A DNA stretch of 64,000 bases from Tomitella fengzijianii (GCF_007559025.1 NZ_CP041765.1:616679-680678), one strand, 5' to 3'. Numbered from the stretch's first letter, positions 15,588 through 27,948 are shown. The notes: generated by a model from the letters alone, not told the origin. Numbers and translations: made by a program.

Positions 15588-16274
15588 ATGCGAGGCCACA
15601 TGCCGTCCCCCCATCGCCGACGCTCCGGCGGCCTGCGTGCCGCGGCGTGGATCGCGGTCGCGGTCGCGGCGGTACTCGTGTTCATCGCGGGCGCGGTCCT
15701 GATCGTCGCGTCCTACACCGGCGGAAGTGACGCGCGAACAGCTGCCATCTCATTCGCGGCCCCGTCCGCACGACCCGGAGTGCCGATTCCCGCAGTCGCG
15801 TCGGCGGGTGATCCCGACGCGGAATCGGGCGGCACGCTCACGCTCGATCCGCTCGGCATCACCGCCGACATCGTCGACGCTACGGTGCCCGCCGGAGTGC
15901 TCACACCGCCCGAGGACGTTCATGAGGTGGGAATCTGGACCGACGGGGCACCGCTCGACGCGGCCACCGGCACCACCGTCATCGCTGGACACGTCAACAT
16001 GGCCGGCCAGGGGCCGGGCGCGCTCTACGACCTGGTGATGATGCGGCCCGGCCAGCAGATCCACACCGTGGACGCTTTGGGCAGGTCTAAGGCCTGGAAG
16101 GTCACCGGGGTGACGATGCGCGCCAAAGCGGACGGCGTGGACGAAGGCATCTGGTCCGGGCGGATGGGGCCGCGCAGGCTTGTGGTGGTGACCTGCGGCG
16201 GCGAGCTCGACTACACCGGCGAAATCGGCGATTACCGCGACAACGTCTACCTTTACGCGGAGCCGGACGGTTGA
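15588..16274 (+). CDS. Sortase, class E/F type
   Basis: 228 residues from the ATG at 15588 (an ATG at 15600, with GAGG upstream, is an alternative). An N-terminal membrane helix at about 18-42 is followed by the sortase beta-barrel. The catalytic His is H135 (VIAGHVN), the Cys is C203 (VVVTCGG) and the Arg is R217 (YRDNVY), so all three are present. Sortases cut a C-terminal sorting signal and join the protein to the cell wall. The gene follows the repeat protein, a natural candidate substrate. The class (E versus F) cannot be set by eye. Confidence 0.9.
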   Translation: MRGHMPSPHRRRSGGLRAAAWIAVAVAAVLVFIAGAVLIVASYTGGSDARTAAISFAAPSARPGVPIPAVASAGDPDAESGGTLTLDPLGITADIVDATVPAGVLTPPEDVHEVGIWTDGAPLDAATGTTVIAGHVNMAGQGPGALYDLVMMRPGQQIHTVDALGRSKAWKVTGVTMRAKADGVDEGIWSGRMGPRRLVVVTCGGELDYTGEIGDYRDNVYLYAEPDG

Positions 16275-16393
16275 TGATCTCGGGCCGCGGGTTGCGCACC
16301 CGCCGACGCCGGACGGAAACTTGTACTCTGCACATTCAATGCGCGGGGCTGGAAAGTGCGCCCTTGCGCCCGAGCGTCGTCCGGGGAGGGTGC

Positions 16394-16873
16394 GTGTCAC
16401 CAGAGGATCGATCCGGCACGGGTGGCTCGAAGGCGCCGGCGGCGACCCCCACCTTCACCGACGAGCTCGGCAACCAGCTTGCCCGGTTGCACCGGATGCG
16501 GGAGCGGACGATGACGCAGGTGGGCCGTTTCGGGGCCGACGGGATGGAACTTGCGGCGTACCGGTGCGTGTTCGCGCTCCTGCAGAACGGGCCGATGCGG
16601 TCCGGCGAACTCGCGGAGACTTTGCTCTCGGATCCATCGACGGTGAGCAGGCACGTGGCTCAGCTGGTGGACCGTGGGCACCTGGAACGACGGTCGGACC
16701 CCGACGACCGGCGCGCAAGCATGATCGCTGTCACCGAGTCGGGCCGGCAGGCGGCCGAACGGATGCGGCTGCGGCGTAATCAGCGGCTGGGCGCGGTGGT
16801 GGGATCGTGGCCGGAGGGCGAAAGGGCGGAGCTCGCCCGGCTGCTGGGGAAGCTGCTCGACGGCTATGAATGA
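16394..16873 (+). CDS. MarR-family transcriptional regulator
   Basis: 159 residues with a winged helix-turn-helix: SGELAETLLSDPSTVSRHVAQLVDRGHLERRSDPDDRRASMIAVTESG shows the recognition helix (here written as DPSTVSRHVAQL) and the wing with its DDRR turn. I chose GTG 16394 because GGGAG lies 6 nt upstream; an earlier in-frame ATG near 16271 would overlap the sortase stop. The gene is followed by a drug-efflux pump 54 nt downstream, so it probably represses that pump and itself until a ligand binds. The ligand is unknown. Confidence 0.88.
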   Translation: MSPEDRSGTGGSKAPAATPTFTDELGNQLARLHRMRERTMTQVGRFGADGMELAAYRCVFALLQNGPMRSGELAETLLSDPSTVSRHVAQLVDRGHLERRSDPDDRRASMIAVTESGRQAAERMRLRRNQRLGAVVGSWPEGERAELARLLGKLLDGYE

Positions 16874-16927
16874 GATCGTCGCGGGCGATTCTGGAGCCGG
16901 GGGACGGCCGGAGAACGGTCTGCGCGG

Positions 16928-18586
16928 ATGACCGACACCACGCGCGACGCCTCCGAGTCGCCCGCCGGGCTCGACCACAAGGCGATCCTCATCATCCTCA
17001 GCGGGCTCATGCTGGGGATGTTCCTCGCGGCCCTGGACCAGACGATCGTGTCCACCGCGATCCGCACCATCGCCGACGACCTGGACGGCTACGCGCTGCA
17101 GGCCTGGGTGACGACGGCCTACCTCATCACGGCGACGCTGGCGACGCCGCTGTACGGCAAGATTTCCGACATCGTCGGCCGTAAACCGCTGTTCATGAGC
17201 GCCATCATCATCTTCATCGTCGGATCGGCATTGTGCTCGTCCGCGACGTCGATGTACATGCTGGCGGCGTTCCGGGCCCTGCAGGGCGTCGGCGCAGGCG
17301 GACTCATGTCGCTGGCACTGGCGATCCTGGGCGACATCCTCGCCCCGCGCGAGCGCGCCAAGTACCAGGCCTACTTCCTGGCGGTGTTCGGCACGTCGAG
17401 CGTGCTGGGGCCGGTGCTCGGCGGGCTGTTCGCCGATCACTCGAGCATCCTCGGCATCACAGGGTGGCGGTGGGTCTTCCTGGTGAACGTCCCCGTCGGC
17501 GTGATCGCACTCCTCGTGGTGTTCCGCAACCTGAAGCTGCCGCGCGTGCGCCGCGACACCCGCGTCGACTGGTGGGGCGCCGCGGTGCTGGCACTGGGGT
17601 TGGTGCCGCTGCTGATCGTCGCGGAACAGGGGCGCACGTGGGGGTGGGGCAGCGTGGCCGCGTTGGTCTGTTATGCCGTCGGCGCAGTGGGAGTGGTCGC
17701 GTTCGTTTTCGTGGAGGTCGCGATGGGCGACGCGGCCCTGATCCCGATGCGGTTCTTCCGCAACAGCAACTTCGCGCTCGGGGTGGTGATCTCGTTCGTC
17801 GTCGGCATGGCGATGTTCGGCGGGATCATGCTTCTTCCCCAATACCTGCAGGTGGCGAAGGGGTCGACACCGATGGTCGCGGGCCTGCAGATGCTGCCCC
17901 TGGTGCTGGGCATGATGACGGGCTCGGTCATCTCCGGCCAGCTGATCTCCCGGACGGGCCATTACCGCATCTACCCGATCATCGGATCGACCATGCTGAT
18001 GGCGGGCATGTTCCTGCTGCACTTCGTGCACGCCGACACGTCGTTTCCCGTGGTCATGGGGTTCATGGCGATCGTCGGTTTCGGTCTGGGCAACATGATG
18101 CAACCGCTCACACTCGCCATCCAGAATGCGCTGCCCGCACGCGACATGGGTGTGTCCACCGCGGCGGCCACGTTCTTCCGCCAGATCGGCGGCACCCTGG
18201 GTGTGGCGATCTTCCTGTCGATCCTGTTCGCGCAGATGACCCCGAACATCACCGCACGTCTGGAGGCGTCGGCGCACGACCCGCAGTACATCGCCGCGGT
18301 CCAGCAGGCGGTGACCGGCGGCGACCAGCTGGACAAGACCTTCGCCCAGGGTCTGCTGAACCACGACTCGGCCGTGGCCGGAAAGGTGCTCGAGGACAGC
18401 TCGCTCATCCAGCAGCTCGACCCGACTCTCGCCGCACCGCTCACCGAGGGCTTCTCCGACGCGATGGGCCAGGTGTTCCTGGCCACCACCGGCTTCGCGG
18501 CCCTGGCCTGGGTGCTGGTGCTGTTCTGGAAGGAGGTGCCGCTGCGGGCCGCCGGCGGCATCGCGGCGGCCCGCGATGAGCAATAG
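16928..18586 (+). CDS. MFS drug-efflux transporter, DHA2 (EmrB/QacA) type
   Basis: 552 residues with about 14 hydrophobic segments. LDQTIVSTAIRTIADDL is the DHA2 motif D1 (Asp in helix 1), and GKISDIVGRK is motif A. GPVLGGLF is motif C of antiporters. Such pumps exchange protons for drugs or toxic lipids. The MarR gene lies just upstream in the same direction. The specific substrate cannot be read. Confidence 0.93.
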   Translation: MTDTTRDASESPAGLDHKAILIILSGLMLGMFLAALDQTIVSTAIRTIADDLDGYALQAWVTTAYLITATLATPLYGKISDIVGRKPLFMSAIIIFIVGSALCSSATSMYMLAAFRALQGVGAGGLMSLALAILGDILAPRERAKYQAYFLAVFGTSSVLGPVLGGLFADHSSILGITGWRWVFLVNVPVGVIALLVVFRNLKLPRVRRDTRVDWWGAAVLALGLVPLLIVAEQGRTWGWGSVAALVCYAVGAVGVVAFVFVEVAMGDAALIPMRFFRNSNFALGVVISFVVGMAMFGGIMLLPQYLQVAKGSTPMVAGLQMLPLVLGMMTGSVISGQLISRTGHYRIYPIIGSTMLMAGMFLLHFVHADTSFPVVMGFMAIVGFGLGNMMQPLTLAIQNALPARDMGVSTAAATFFRQIGGTLGVAIFLSILFAQMTPNITARLEASAHDPQYIAAVQQAVTGGDQLDKTFAQGLLNHDSAVAGKVLEDSSLIQQLDPTLAAPLTEGFSDAMGQVFLATTGFAALAWVLVLFWKEVPLRAAGGIAAARDEQ

Positions 18587-18594
18587 AGACGCGA

Positions 18595-18641
18595 ACGCCC
18601 GCTCCGTCCGCATCCCGGAAGGGCGCGGACGGAGCGGGCGT
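18595..18641. terminator. Terminator hairpin between the MFS pump and ppa
   Basis: A perfect 17-bp stem (18595-18611 with 18625-18641) surrounds a 13-nt loop. It lies in the gap between two convergent genes and could serve both. Confidence 0.75.
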
Positions 18642-18701
18642 GTCAGCACTTGAAGGTGTGCAGGCCCGGTGCGGGCCGTCGGCCGAGTGCCAACCGACGA
18701 C

Positions 18702-19193
18702 TCAGTGCCCGCCGTTCTCCTGCAGGCGCTTGAACGAGCGCTCGATCTCGGCCTCGGCCTCGGCGCGGCCGACCCAGTCCGCGGTCTCGACGTGCTTGCC
18801 GGGCTCCAGGTCCTTGTAGTGGACGAAGAAGTGCTTGATGGCCTCGAGCTCGTAATCGGGAATGTCGGCCAGATCCTGGATGTGGTCCCAGCGGTGGTCG
18901 CCCGCGGGCACGCACAGCACCTTGGCGTCGCCGCCGGCTTCGTCGACCATGTTGAACATGGCGACGGGCCTGGCCTCGACGATCACGCCGGGGAACACCG
19001 ACTGCGGCAGCAGCACGAACGCGTCCAGCGGGTCGCCGTCCTCACCCAGGGTGTCCTCGATGAAGCCGTAGTCGGCCGGATAGACCATGGACGTGTACAG
19101 GTAGCGATCCAGACGGATGCGGCCGGACTCGTGGTCCACCTCGTACTTGTTGCGCTGCCCCTTGGGGATCTCGATGGTGACGTCGAACTCCAC
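18702..19193 (-). CDS. ppa: Inorganic pyrophosphatase
   Basis: 163 residues, family I pyrophosphatase, hydrolysing pyrophosphate to drive biosynthesis. The sequence has [12 protein letters not shown] at the N terminus, the metal-binding Asp cluster in [26 protein letters not shown], and [14 protein letters not shown] chose GTG 19193, with GAGGA just upstream and a length that fits the family; a GTG at 19226 gives 11 extra residues and has no Shine-Dalgarno. It is divergent from dacB, the arrangement of Rv3628-Rv3627c. Confidence 0.96.
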   Translation of the reverse strand: MEFDVTIEIPKGQRNKYEVDHESGRIRLDRYLYTSMVYPADYGFIEDTLGEDGDPLDAFVLLPQSVFPGVIVEARPVAMFNMVDEAGGDAKVLCVPAGDHRWDHIQDLADIPDYELEAIKHFFVHYKDLEPGKHVETADWVGRAEAEAEIERSFKRLQENGGH

Positions 19194-19511
19194 GCGTCCT
19201 CGCTCTGAGTTGATGATGCCGTTCACGAATACGGTTCGCCGCCGACCACCGCGGCCCGTGCACCGGCGATCGGTGTGCGGCGTCGGCGTGACGGTGGGCC
19301 CTGACCGCCGGGCACGACATCAACCTGGCTCGCGGCGGAGGCAACCCGGCAAGGATAGCGTCCCGGCGGTTACTGTAGACGTCGACCTGGGGGCGTCCGG
19401 CGGTGTCAGTGCGCCGCCGCGGGTCTTCGGCACGCCGCCGCTGTGGCCGCGCAGGTGCCGCCGTCGACGCTGAACCACCCGCCGCACCCGAGGAGAACGA
19501 CGATCAGCACG
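19194..19511. other. Divergent promoter region, ppa and dacB
   Basis: 318 nt without a gene. TAGCGT (19356-19361) and TACTGT (19371-19376) are -10-like on the plus strand and may serve dacB. AGGAGA (near 19490) lies too far from the chosen dacB start to be its Shine-Dalgarno. Confidence 0.4.
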
Positions 19512-20924
19512 ATGCTCAAGCGTGTTTTCGGCGGCCGCGGCAAGGGGGCGGCCGGCAATCTGCACAGGAGGCGCCGACGACTGCAGGCGGTTGCCGCCGT
19601 GGCCGCGGTGGTGGTGCTGGCGGGGGTCGGCGTCGTGGTCTGGCGGGTGTCCGAAGGCGGGTCCGCGGCGGCGGCACCACCGGCCCCCGCACTGATCACC
19701 CCGTCGCCGCAGATCGTGCCGGTCCCGCCGGACGCGCCGACGCCCACGCCGCCGGGCCTGGACGCTGCGCTGGCCGGGGCGTTGGCGGACCCCGCGCTCG
19801 GTGATCTCACCGGTCAGATCAGCGATGCGGCGACCGGCCAGGTGCTGTGGTCGAAGGACGCGGAACGCCCGCGGACGCCGGCGTCGGTGACGAAGCTGCT
19901 CACTTCGGCCGCGGCCCTGATCGCGGTGCCGCGGGATCAGCGGATCACGACCAGCGTCGTGCAGGGGGCGGACGGACGGATCGTGCTGGTCGGCGGCGGG
20001 GATCCGACGCTCACGGCCCAGCCCGCGGGATCGAGCGGTTACTACCGCGGGGCCGCGCACATCGACGAGCTCGCCGCGCAGATCCGCGCGACCGGGGTGG
20101 ACGTCACCGGAGTGGACGTGGACGTGGACCTGTACCCGGGGCCCACGCTGGCCCAGGGCTGGTTCGACTCCGACATCGCGGGCGGCAACATCATCCCGAT
20201 GCGGCCGATCGCGCTGGACGGCGGGCGGCTGGACATCCGCGAACCCGACTCGCCGCGCTCGGACACCCCGGCGCTGGACGCCGGCCGGGCGCTGGCCGTC
20301 GCGCTGGGCCTGGGCACGGAAGACGTGCACCTGGCCGCCGCTCCGCCGCAGACGCAGACGCAGACGCTCGCGAGCGTACAGTCGGCGCCGATGGTCGAGC
20401 TGATCCGCCAGCTGCTGGTCCACTCCGACAACGTGCTGGCCGACGCTGTGGGGCGCCAGGTGGCGTTGGCCACCGGACGCCCCGCGGACTTCGACGGCAC
20501 CGCCGCCGCGGTCGAGTCGGTGCTGCGCGGGGCCGGATTCGATCTGACCGGCGTGGAGCTGCACGACTCGTCCGGCATGTCGGTGGACAACAAGATCCCC
20601 GCCCGGCTGCTCGACCAACTGCTCTCGGCCGCCGCCGGGCCCGCGCACCCCGCGCTGCGGCCCCTCCTGGACTCGTTGCCCGTCGCCGCCGGGACCGGCA
20701 CGCTGGCCGACCGCTATGAGACCAACGCGCAGGCCGGCGCGGGCTGGGTGCGGGCGAAGACGGGCACACTGTCGGGTGTGAGCACGCTCGCAGGCGTGGT
20801 CACCGACGTAGACGGCCGCGTGCTGGCGTTCGCGCTGATGTCCGGCGGCACCGCGCCCGCGGACGCGCGTCCCGCGCTCGACGCGATCACGGCACAGCTG
20901 AGGGGGTGCGGATGCCAGGGCTGA
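19512..20924 (+). CDS. dacB: D-alanyl-D-alanine carboxypeptidase/endopeptidase (PBP4 type)
   Basis: 470 residues. A membrane helix near residues 24-46 exports the protein, a Pro-rich linker follows, then a penicillin-binding serine peptidase: Ser-x-x-Lys in PASVTKLL, Ser-x-Asn in VHSDNVL, and Lys-Thr-Gly in RAKTGTLSG. It trims peptidoglycan stem peptides outside the membrane. The start is the ATG at 19512; an upstream in-frame ATG at 19443 is possible, adding 23 residues without known function. The 3' end overlaps the DUF2342 gene by 19 nt, so the two are coupled. Confidence 0.92.
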   Translation: MLKRVFGGRGKGAAGNLHRRRRRLQAVAAVAAVVVLAGVGVVVWRVSEGGSAAAAPPAPALITPSPQIVPVPPDAPTPTPPGLDAALAGALADPALGDLTGQISDAATGQVLWSKDAERPRTPASVTKLLTSAAALIAVPRDQRITTSVVQGADGRIVLVGGGDPTLTAQPAGSSGYYRGAAHIDELAAQIRATGVDVTGVDVDVDLYPGPTLAQGWFDSDIAGGNIIPMRPIALDGGRLDIREPDSPRSDTPALDAGRALAVALGLGTEDVHLAAAPPQTQTQTLASVQSAPMVELIRQLLVHSDNVLADAVGRQVALATGRPADFDGTAAAVESVLRGAGFDLTGVELHDSSGMSVDNKIPARLLDQLLSAAAGPAHPALRPLLDSLPVAAGTGTLADRYETNAQAGAGWVRAKTGTLSGVSTLAGVVTDVDGRVLAFALMSGGTAPADARPALDAITAQLRGCGCQG

Positions 20925-22075
20925 ATCCGGAAGGCCACGACGTCTCCGACCACGACGTCTCCGACCACGACGATGCGGACGCTGTCGGCCGCGTCGATGC
21001 AGGGGACATCCGCCAGGGCTTCCCCGGTGACGACGTCGACTGGGCGCTGGCCGCACGCATCGCCGCGCGTCTGGCACCGCCGGGCCCCACGATGACCGGC
21101 TACACCCGCGACCAGGTGTACGCGGAGCTCTCCCGCGCCTCTGCCGCCGCGGAACCTCATGTGCGGCGGGTGACCGGCCTGGCCGACGGGCTTCCGGTGC
21201 CGCCCGCCCGCGTCGTCGACAGGGCCGGGTGGGCGCGGGCCGCGACGGCGTCGATGGGTGTGCTCACGGGACCGGCCACCGGCGACGCCGGACCAGACGA
21301 CCCCGGTTCCGCCGGTTCCGGTCTCGGTCTGGCGGGCAAGGCGGGCGGCGTGCAGGCGGGCGCGGTGTTCGCATTCCTCTCCACCGCCATCCTCGGCCAG
21401 TACGACCCGTTCACCGACGACGGCACGCTGCTGCTCGTGGCGCCGAACGTCGTCGCCGTGGAGCGTGCGCTCAAGGTGCGGCCCGCCGACTTCCGCATGT
21501 GGGTCTGCCTGCACGAAGTGACGCATCGCGTCCAGTTCTCGTCGTCACCGTGGCTCACCGGCTACATGCGCGAGTCGATCGACCTGTTGAGCACGGAGGC
21601 GGACGAGCCGCTCACGGATGTGCTGGGCCGGGTGGCCGAGCAGCTGCGCAAGCGCCGCCGCGGCGAGGAGTCGCCCGAGGACACGGGCATGATCGGCCTG
21701 GTCTCCGCCGCGGCGTCGGAGCCCCAGCGGCAGGCCATCGACCGCATGCTCATGCTCGGGACCCTCCTCGAGGGCCACGCCGACCACGTCATGGACTCGG
21801 TAGGGCCCGAGGTGGTGCCGACGGTCGCGCGCATCCGTGCGGCGTTTGACCACCGCCGCGAGCACAATCCCAGCGTGATCCAGCGCGTCATGCGGTCGCT
21901 GCTGGGCGTCGACGCCAAGATGGCCCAGTACGTGCGCGGCAAGGCGTTCGTGGACGCGGTCGTGGAGCGCGTGGGCATGGAGCAGTTCAACACCGTGTGG
22001 ACGGGACCGGAGACGCTGCCGCTCAAGGACGAGATCGAGGAGCCGCAGCGGTGGATCGCGCGCGTGCTGGGCTGA
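20906..22075 (+). CDS. DUF2342 zinc-dependent metalloprotease-like protein
   Basis: 389 residues, equivalent by position to Rv3626c, a family annotated as zinc-dependent hydrolase or coenzyme F420-associated protein. The motif LHEVTHRVQF carries HExxH; a Glu-rich helix and EGHADHVMD later could provide a third ligand. An acidic, His-rich repeat (two copies of SDHDVSD-like sequence) lies near the N terminus and is unusual. The first codons overlap dacB; the real start could be a later codon. The substrate is unknown; no transmembrane segment is evident. Confidence 0.82.
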   Translation: MRMPGLNPEGHDVSDHDVSDHDDADAVGRVDAGDIRQGFPGDDVDWALAARIAARLAPPGPTMTGYTRDQVYAELSRASAAAEPHVRRVTGLADGLPVPPARVVDRAGWARAATASMGVLTGPATGDAGPDDPGSAGSGLGLAGKAGGVQAGAVFAFLSTAILGQYDPFTDDGTLLLVAPNVVAVERALKVRPADFRMWVCLHEVTHRVQFSSSPWLTGYMRESIDLLSTEADEPLTDVLGRVAEQLRKRRRGEESPEDTGMIGLVSAAASEPQRQAIDRMLMLGTLLEGHADHVMDSVGPEVVPTVARIRAAFDHRREHNPSVIQRVMRSLLGVDAKMAQYVRGKAFVDAVVERVGMEQFNTVWTGPETLPLKDEIEEPQRWIARVLG

Positions 22076-23094
22076 CCGACGAGCCGGCGCTGCTGCAGAT
22101 CCGTCGAGCGGTCCGCCGATGGCTGCGCGGGCACGCGCCCGGCGGCCGGGTGTGTGTCGCGCTCTCCGGCGGTGCCGACTCACTGGCACTCGCGGCGGCA
22201 GCGGTGCCGGAGTGCACGAGGCGTGGCGGGGGCGTGATCGCGCTGATCGTCGACCACAGGCTGCAGTCCGGCTCCGCCGCAGTGGCGGAACGCGCGGCGG
22301 GGCAGGCACGCGCACTCGGGTGCACGGAGGCGCGGGTCCTCGCGGTGGACGTCGCCGGCAGCGGGGGGATGGAGGCCGCGGCGCGTGCGGCCCGCTACGA
22401 CGCGCTGGGCGCGGCGCGCGGGGAGCGGCCGGTGCTGTTCGCCCACACGCTCGACGACCAGGCGGAGACGGTGCTGCTGGGCCTGGGGCGCGGTTCCGGC
22501 GCCCGCTCGATCCGCGGCATGGACGCGTGGTCGGATCCCTGGGGACGCCCCCTGCTGGGGGTGCGCCGGTCGGCGACGCGGACCGCCTGCATCGAGTCCG
22601 GGCTCGCGCCGCACGAGGACCCGCACAACGCCGATCCGCGCTTCACCCGCGTGCGCCTGCGGAGCGAGGTGCTGCCGCTGCTGGAGGACGTGCTCGGGGG
22701 CGGCGCTGCCGAATCCCTGGCCCGCACCGCCGCGCAACTGCGTGAGGACGACGCCGCGCTCGCCGTGCTCGCCGATGCGCTGCTGGCGCGGGCCGCCGCG
22801 GACGGGGGCGCGGACGTGCGCGGCGTGACGACGCTCGACGCGCGGGTGCTCGAGACCGAGGCGGCCGCGGTCCGCCGCCGCACGCTCCGGCGCTGGCTGC
22901 ACGGGGAAGGGGTCACCGGCCTGACCGACGCCCGGCTCCGCCGGATCGACGCGCTCGTCGGGGACTGGCGCGGCCAGGGCGGCGTGGCGGTCGGCGGCGG
23001 TGGCCCCGGAGTGCGCGTCGTGGCGATGCGGCAACATGACAGGCTGACGGTGATGCGTGAGGCGGGTGCGCCGACAGGTGCGGACCCGAAATGA
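22051..23094 (+). CDS. tilS: tRNA(Ile)-lysidine synthase
   Basis: 347 residues. Modifies the wobble C of the CAU-anticodon isoleucine tRNA to lysidine, an essential step. The PP-loop ATP pyrophosphatase motif is SGGADS (39-44). [15 protein letters not shown] segment, which contacts the tRNA/ATP, is present. I chose GTG 22051, which has GAGGAG 8 nt upstream and overlaps the previous gene by 25 nt. Its stop overlaps hpt (ATGA), so the pair is coupled, as in mycobacteria (Rv3625c-Rv3624c). Confidence 0.93.
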   Translation: MDRARAGLTDEPALLQIRRAVRRWLRGHAPGGRVCVALSGGADSLALAAAAVPECTRRGGGVIALIVDHRLQSGSAAVAERAAGQARALGCTEARVLAVDVAGSGGMEAAARAARYDALGAARGERPVLFAHTLDDQAETVLLGLGRGSGARSIRGMDAWSDPWGRPLLGVRRSATRTACIESGLAPHEDPHNADPRFTRVRLRSEVLPLLEDVLGGGAAESLARTAAQLREDDAALAVLADALLARAAADGGADVRGVTTLDARVLETEAAAVRRRTLRRWLHGEGVTGLTDARLRRIDALVGDWRGQGGVAVGGGGPGVRVVAMRQHDRLTVMREAGAPTGADPK

Positions 23095-23750
23095 AGTGGA
23101 GTGGAATCGTGTCCGAGGGTGACGGGAACAACGGCCTGATGAGCGGGATCGGCGGCGGCGCCCCGGGCGCCCCCGACGTAGCCGGGTTGTACAGCGGCGA
23201 CATCGCCTCGGTGCTGATTACCGAGCAGCAGATTCGCGACAAGACCGTCGAGCTGGCGGGCGCCGTCGCCGCGCGCTACCCGGAGGCGGGCGGCGGGGAC
23301 CCCGACCGCGATCTTCTGCTGATCGGTGTGCTCAAGGGCGCGATGATGTTCCTCACCGACTTCGCGAGAAGCATCCAGGTGCCCACCCAGATGGAGTTCA
23401 TGGCGGTGAGCTCCTACGGTTCGTCCACATCGTCGTCGGGCGTCGTGCGCATACTCAAGGACCTCGACCGCGACATCGCGGGGCGCGACGTGGTCATCGT
23501 CGAGGACATCATCGATTCGGGGCTCACGCTGTCGTGGCTCCTGCGCAACCTCGCCACCCGCAACCCCCGTTCGCTGGAAGTATGCGCGCTGTTGCGCAAA
23601 CCCGACGCGGTCCGCTCCGACCTGGAGGTGCGCGACGTCGGCTTCGACATCCCCGACGAGTTCGTGGTGGGCTACGGGCTCGATTACGCGGAGCGCTACC
23701 GGGACCTTCCGTACGTCGGGCTGCTCGAGCCGAAGGTGTACGCGGGCTGA
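23091..23750 (+). CDS. hpt: Hypoxanthine-guanine phosphoribosyltransferase
   Basis: 219 residues, purine salvage: converts hypoxanthine or guanine plus PRPP to IMP or GMP. The PRPP-binding motif is [14 protein letters not shown], with [13 protein letters not shown] and SSYGSSTSS earlier and [15 protein letters not shown] at the end. The N-terminal extension of about 35 residues is Gly-rich and not needed for the fold, so the true start may be internal (for example, the GTG a few codons downstream). ATG overlaps the tilS stop. Confidence 0.95.
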   Translation: MKWSGIVSEGDGNNGLMSGIGGGAPGAPDVAGLYSGDIASVLITEQQIRDKTVELAGAVAARYPEAGGGDPDRDLLLIGVLKGAMMFLTDFARSIQVPTQMEFMAVSSYGSSTSSSGVVRILKDLDRDIAGRDVVIVEDIIDSGLTLSWLLRNLATRNPRSLEVCALLRKPDAVRSDLEVRDVGFDIPDEFVVGYGLDYAERYRDLPYVGLLEPKVYAG

Positions 23751-23891
23751 GAGCCGGGTCGCGGGCCGGCACTCGCGCAGATTCGGCCGACCGGCTCGCG
23801 AACCACCACCGGGCCGGCCACCAATGCACCCGCATCCCATCCGTCCACGGACGGCCGTCCGCGATCACGTGCCCGACACCCGCCGAGCCGA

Positions 23892-23897
23892 TAGCCT
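23892..23897 (+). promoter_or_regulatory. -10 element, amidase
   Basis: TAGCCT ends 7 nt before the amidase ATG, suggesting a leaderless transcript. Confidence 0.5.
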
Positions 23898-23904
23898 CCG
23901 AGGC

Positions 23905-25332
23905 ATGAGCGGTGACGGTACAGGCCCAGGCAGCTCCGGCCCGGACGGCATGCACGACCCTGCGGCGGCCGGCGACCCGGGCGAGACCGCGGTGGAGATC
24001 GCGGCGCGTGTGCGCTCGGGCGCCTGCCCGCCGGATGCGGCCGTGGTGCGGACGCTGCGCCGCATCGACGCGCGCGACCACGACCTGGGCGCCTTCCGCC
24101 GGGTCCGCGCGGAAGCTGCGCTCCGGGAGGCGCGCGACCTGGCGGAAGGCGCCGACCTGGCCCGGTTACCGCTCGCCGGAGTCCCCGTCGCGGTCAAGGA
24201 CGTGCTGGAGGTGGCGGGCGAGTCGGTGCGTTTCGGTTCGGCGGCCACGTCCGCGGCGCCGGCGGCCGCGGACCACGAGCTCGTCGCCCGCCTGCGCGCC
24301 GCGGGCGCGGTGATCGTGGGTGTGACCGCGGTGCCGGAGTTGTGCATCTTCCCCACCACGGATTCGTCGTTCGGGATCACCCGCAACCCTTGGGACCGTT
24401 CGCGCACGCCGGGGGGCTCGTCCGGCGGTTCGGGGGCGGCGGTGAGCGCGGGCATGGTGCCGGTGGCGCACGGCACCGACGGCCTGGGCTCGATCCGGAT
24501 CCCGTCGGCCGATTGCGGACTGTTCGGCATCAAACCGGGGCGGCATCTGCTTCCCGGGGGCGACGGCGCGGACTCCTGGTACGGCATGTCGGAGTCGGGG
24601 CCGATGGCGACGACGGTCGCGGATGCGGCACTCGTGCTGTCGGTGCTCGCAGCGGATCCGGCGCTGGCACGTCCGGAGCCCGCGGCGGGACTGCGGATCG
24701 GCGTCTCGGCGGGGACGCCGAGCCCGGTGACGCGCCTGGACCCGTCCCTGGCCGCCGCCCTCGAGCAGGTGGCGGACACGCTGCTGCGCGCCGGGCACCA
24801 GGTGACGCGCGCACGGGTGCCGTACCCGCGCAATCCGCTGGGGCTGCTCGCGCGCTGGACGCGCGGGCCCGCCGGGCAGGCTCGCGCGCTGGACCGGAGC
24901 GTGCTGGCGCCGCGGACCCGCACGCACACGGCGATCGGCGACCTGGTGGACCGGTGGGGCCTTGTCAAGGATTCGTATGAGCAGCGCATCGAGCGGGACA
25001 TGCGCGCGCTGTTCGCCGATATCGACATCGTGGCCACGCCGACCCTCCTCCGCACGGCTCCGCCCGCGGCCCGCTGGTCGGACAGGCGGTGGCTGCCCAA
25101 CGCGGTGTCGAGCATCCGGTACGCCTCGTACCCGGGGATCTGGAACGTGCTCGGGTGGCCGGCCGCGAGTGTGCCGGCGGGGCAGCACCCGGGGGACGGG
25201 ATGCCCATCGGCGTGCAGCTCGCCGGCCCGCCCGGGAGCGAGGCGACGATTCTGGCGCTCGCGGCCGAGATCGAGTCGCTGCGGCCGTGGCAGCGCACCG
25301 CCCCCGACTACACCGGAGGCGTGCGCCACTGA
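23905..25332 (+). CDS. Amidase-signature family hydrolase
   Basis: 475 residues. The amidase-signature Ser-cisSer-Lys triad is present: Lys in VAVKD (K98), cis-Ser in TPGGSSGGSGAA (S173), and nucleophile in DGLGSIRIP (S196). It hydrolyses an amide bond of unknown substrate in the cytoplasm; no signal peptide is seen. The ATG 23905 has TAGCCT 7 nt before it, so the message is probably leaderless. In M. tuberculosis this interval between hpt and ftsH carries other genes, so the amidase is an accessory insertion here. Confidence 0.9.
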   Translation: MSGDGTGPGSSGPDGMHDPAAAGDPGETAVEIAARVRSGACPPDAAVVRTLRRIDARDHDLGAFRRVRAEAALREARDLAEGADLARLPLAGVPVAVKDVLEVAGESVRFGSAATSAAPAAADHELVARLRAAGAVIVGVTAVPELCIFPTTDSSFGITRNPWDRSRTPGGSSGGSGAAVSAGMVPVAHGTDGLGSIRIPSADCGLFGIKPGRHLLPGGDGADSWYGMSESGPMATTVADAALVLSVLAADPALARPEPAAGLRIGVSAGTPSPVTRLDPSLAAALEQVADTLLRAGHQVTRARVPYPRNPLGLLARWTRGPAGQARALDRSVLAPRTRTHTAIGDLVDRWGLVKDSYEQRIERDMRALFADIDIVATPTLLRTAPPAARWSDRRWLPNAVSSIRYASYPGIWNVLGWPAASVPAGQHPGDGMPIGVQLAGPPGSEATILALAAEIESLRPWQRTAPDYTGGVRH

Positions 25333-25569
25333 TTCCGCACGCCGGGAACCGGCGGCACCGCGCGTACGTTGTCATTGCAATGGGACGTCACCGGCGGCCG
25401 GAGGGCTGTGGGCGGCCGGTATGCGTCCGGGTACCCTGGAGGATCCGGCGACCTGGACGATTCCCGTACCGGAGTTCAGGTGAACGGGTGCGCGCCGCGG
25501 CCGCACGACCGGGTATGCCATCGAGATGAATCGTGACCGGAAGGATTTGGCCACCGCGGCCGACGCTGT

Positions 25570-27948
<2,379 letters not shown>

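Noticed and set aside
16320-16339. Possible MarR operator TTG-N13-CAA before the marR gene
   Set aside because: The inner bases show no symmetry; the match is limited to three bases at each end.
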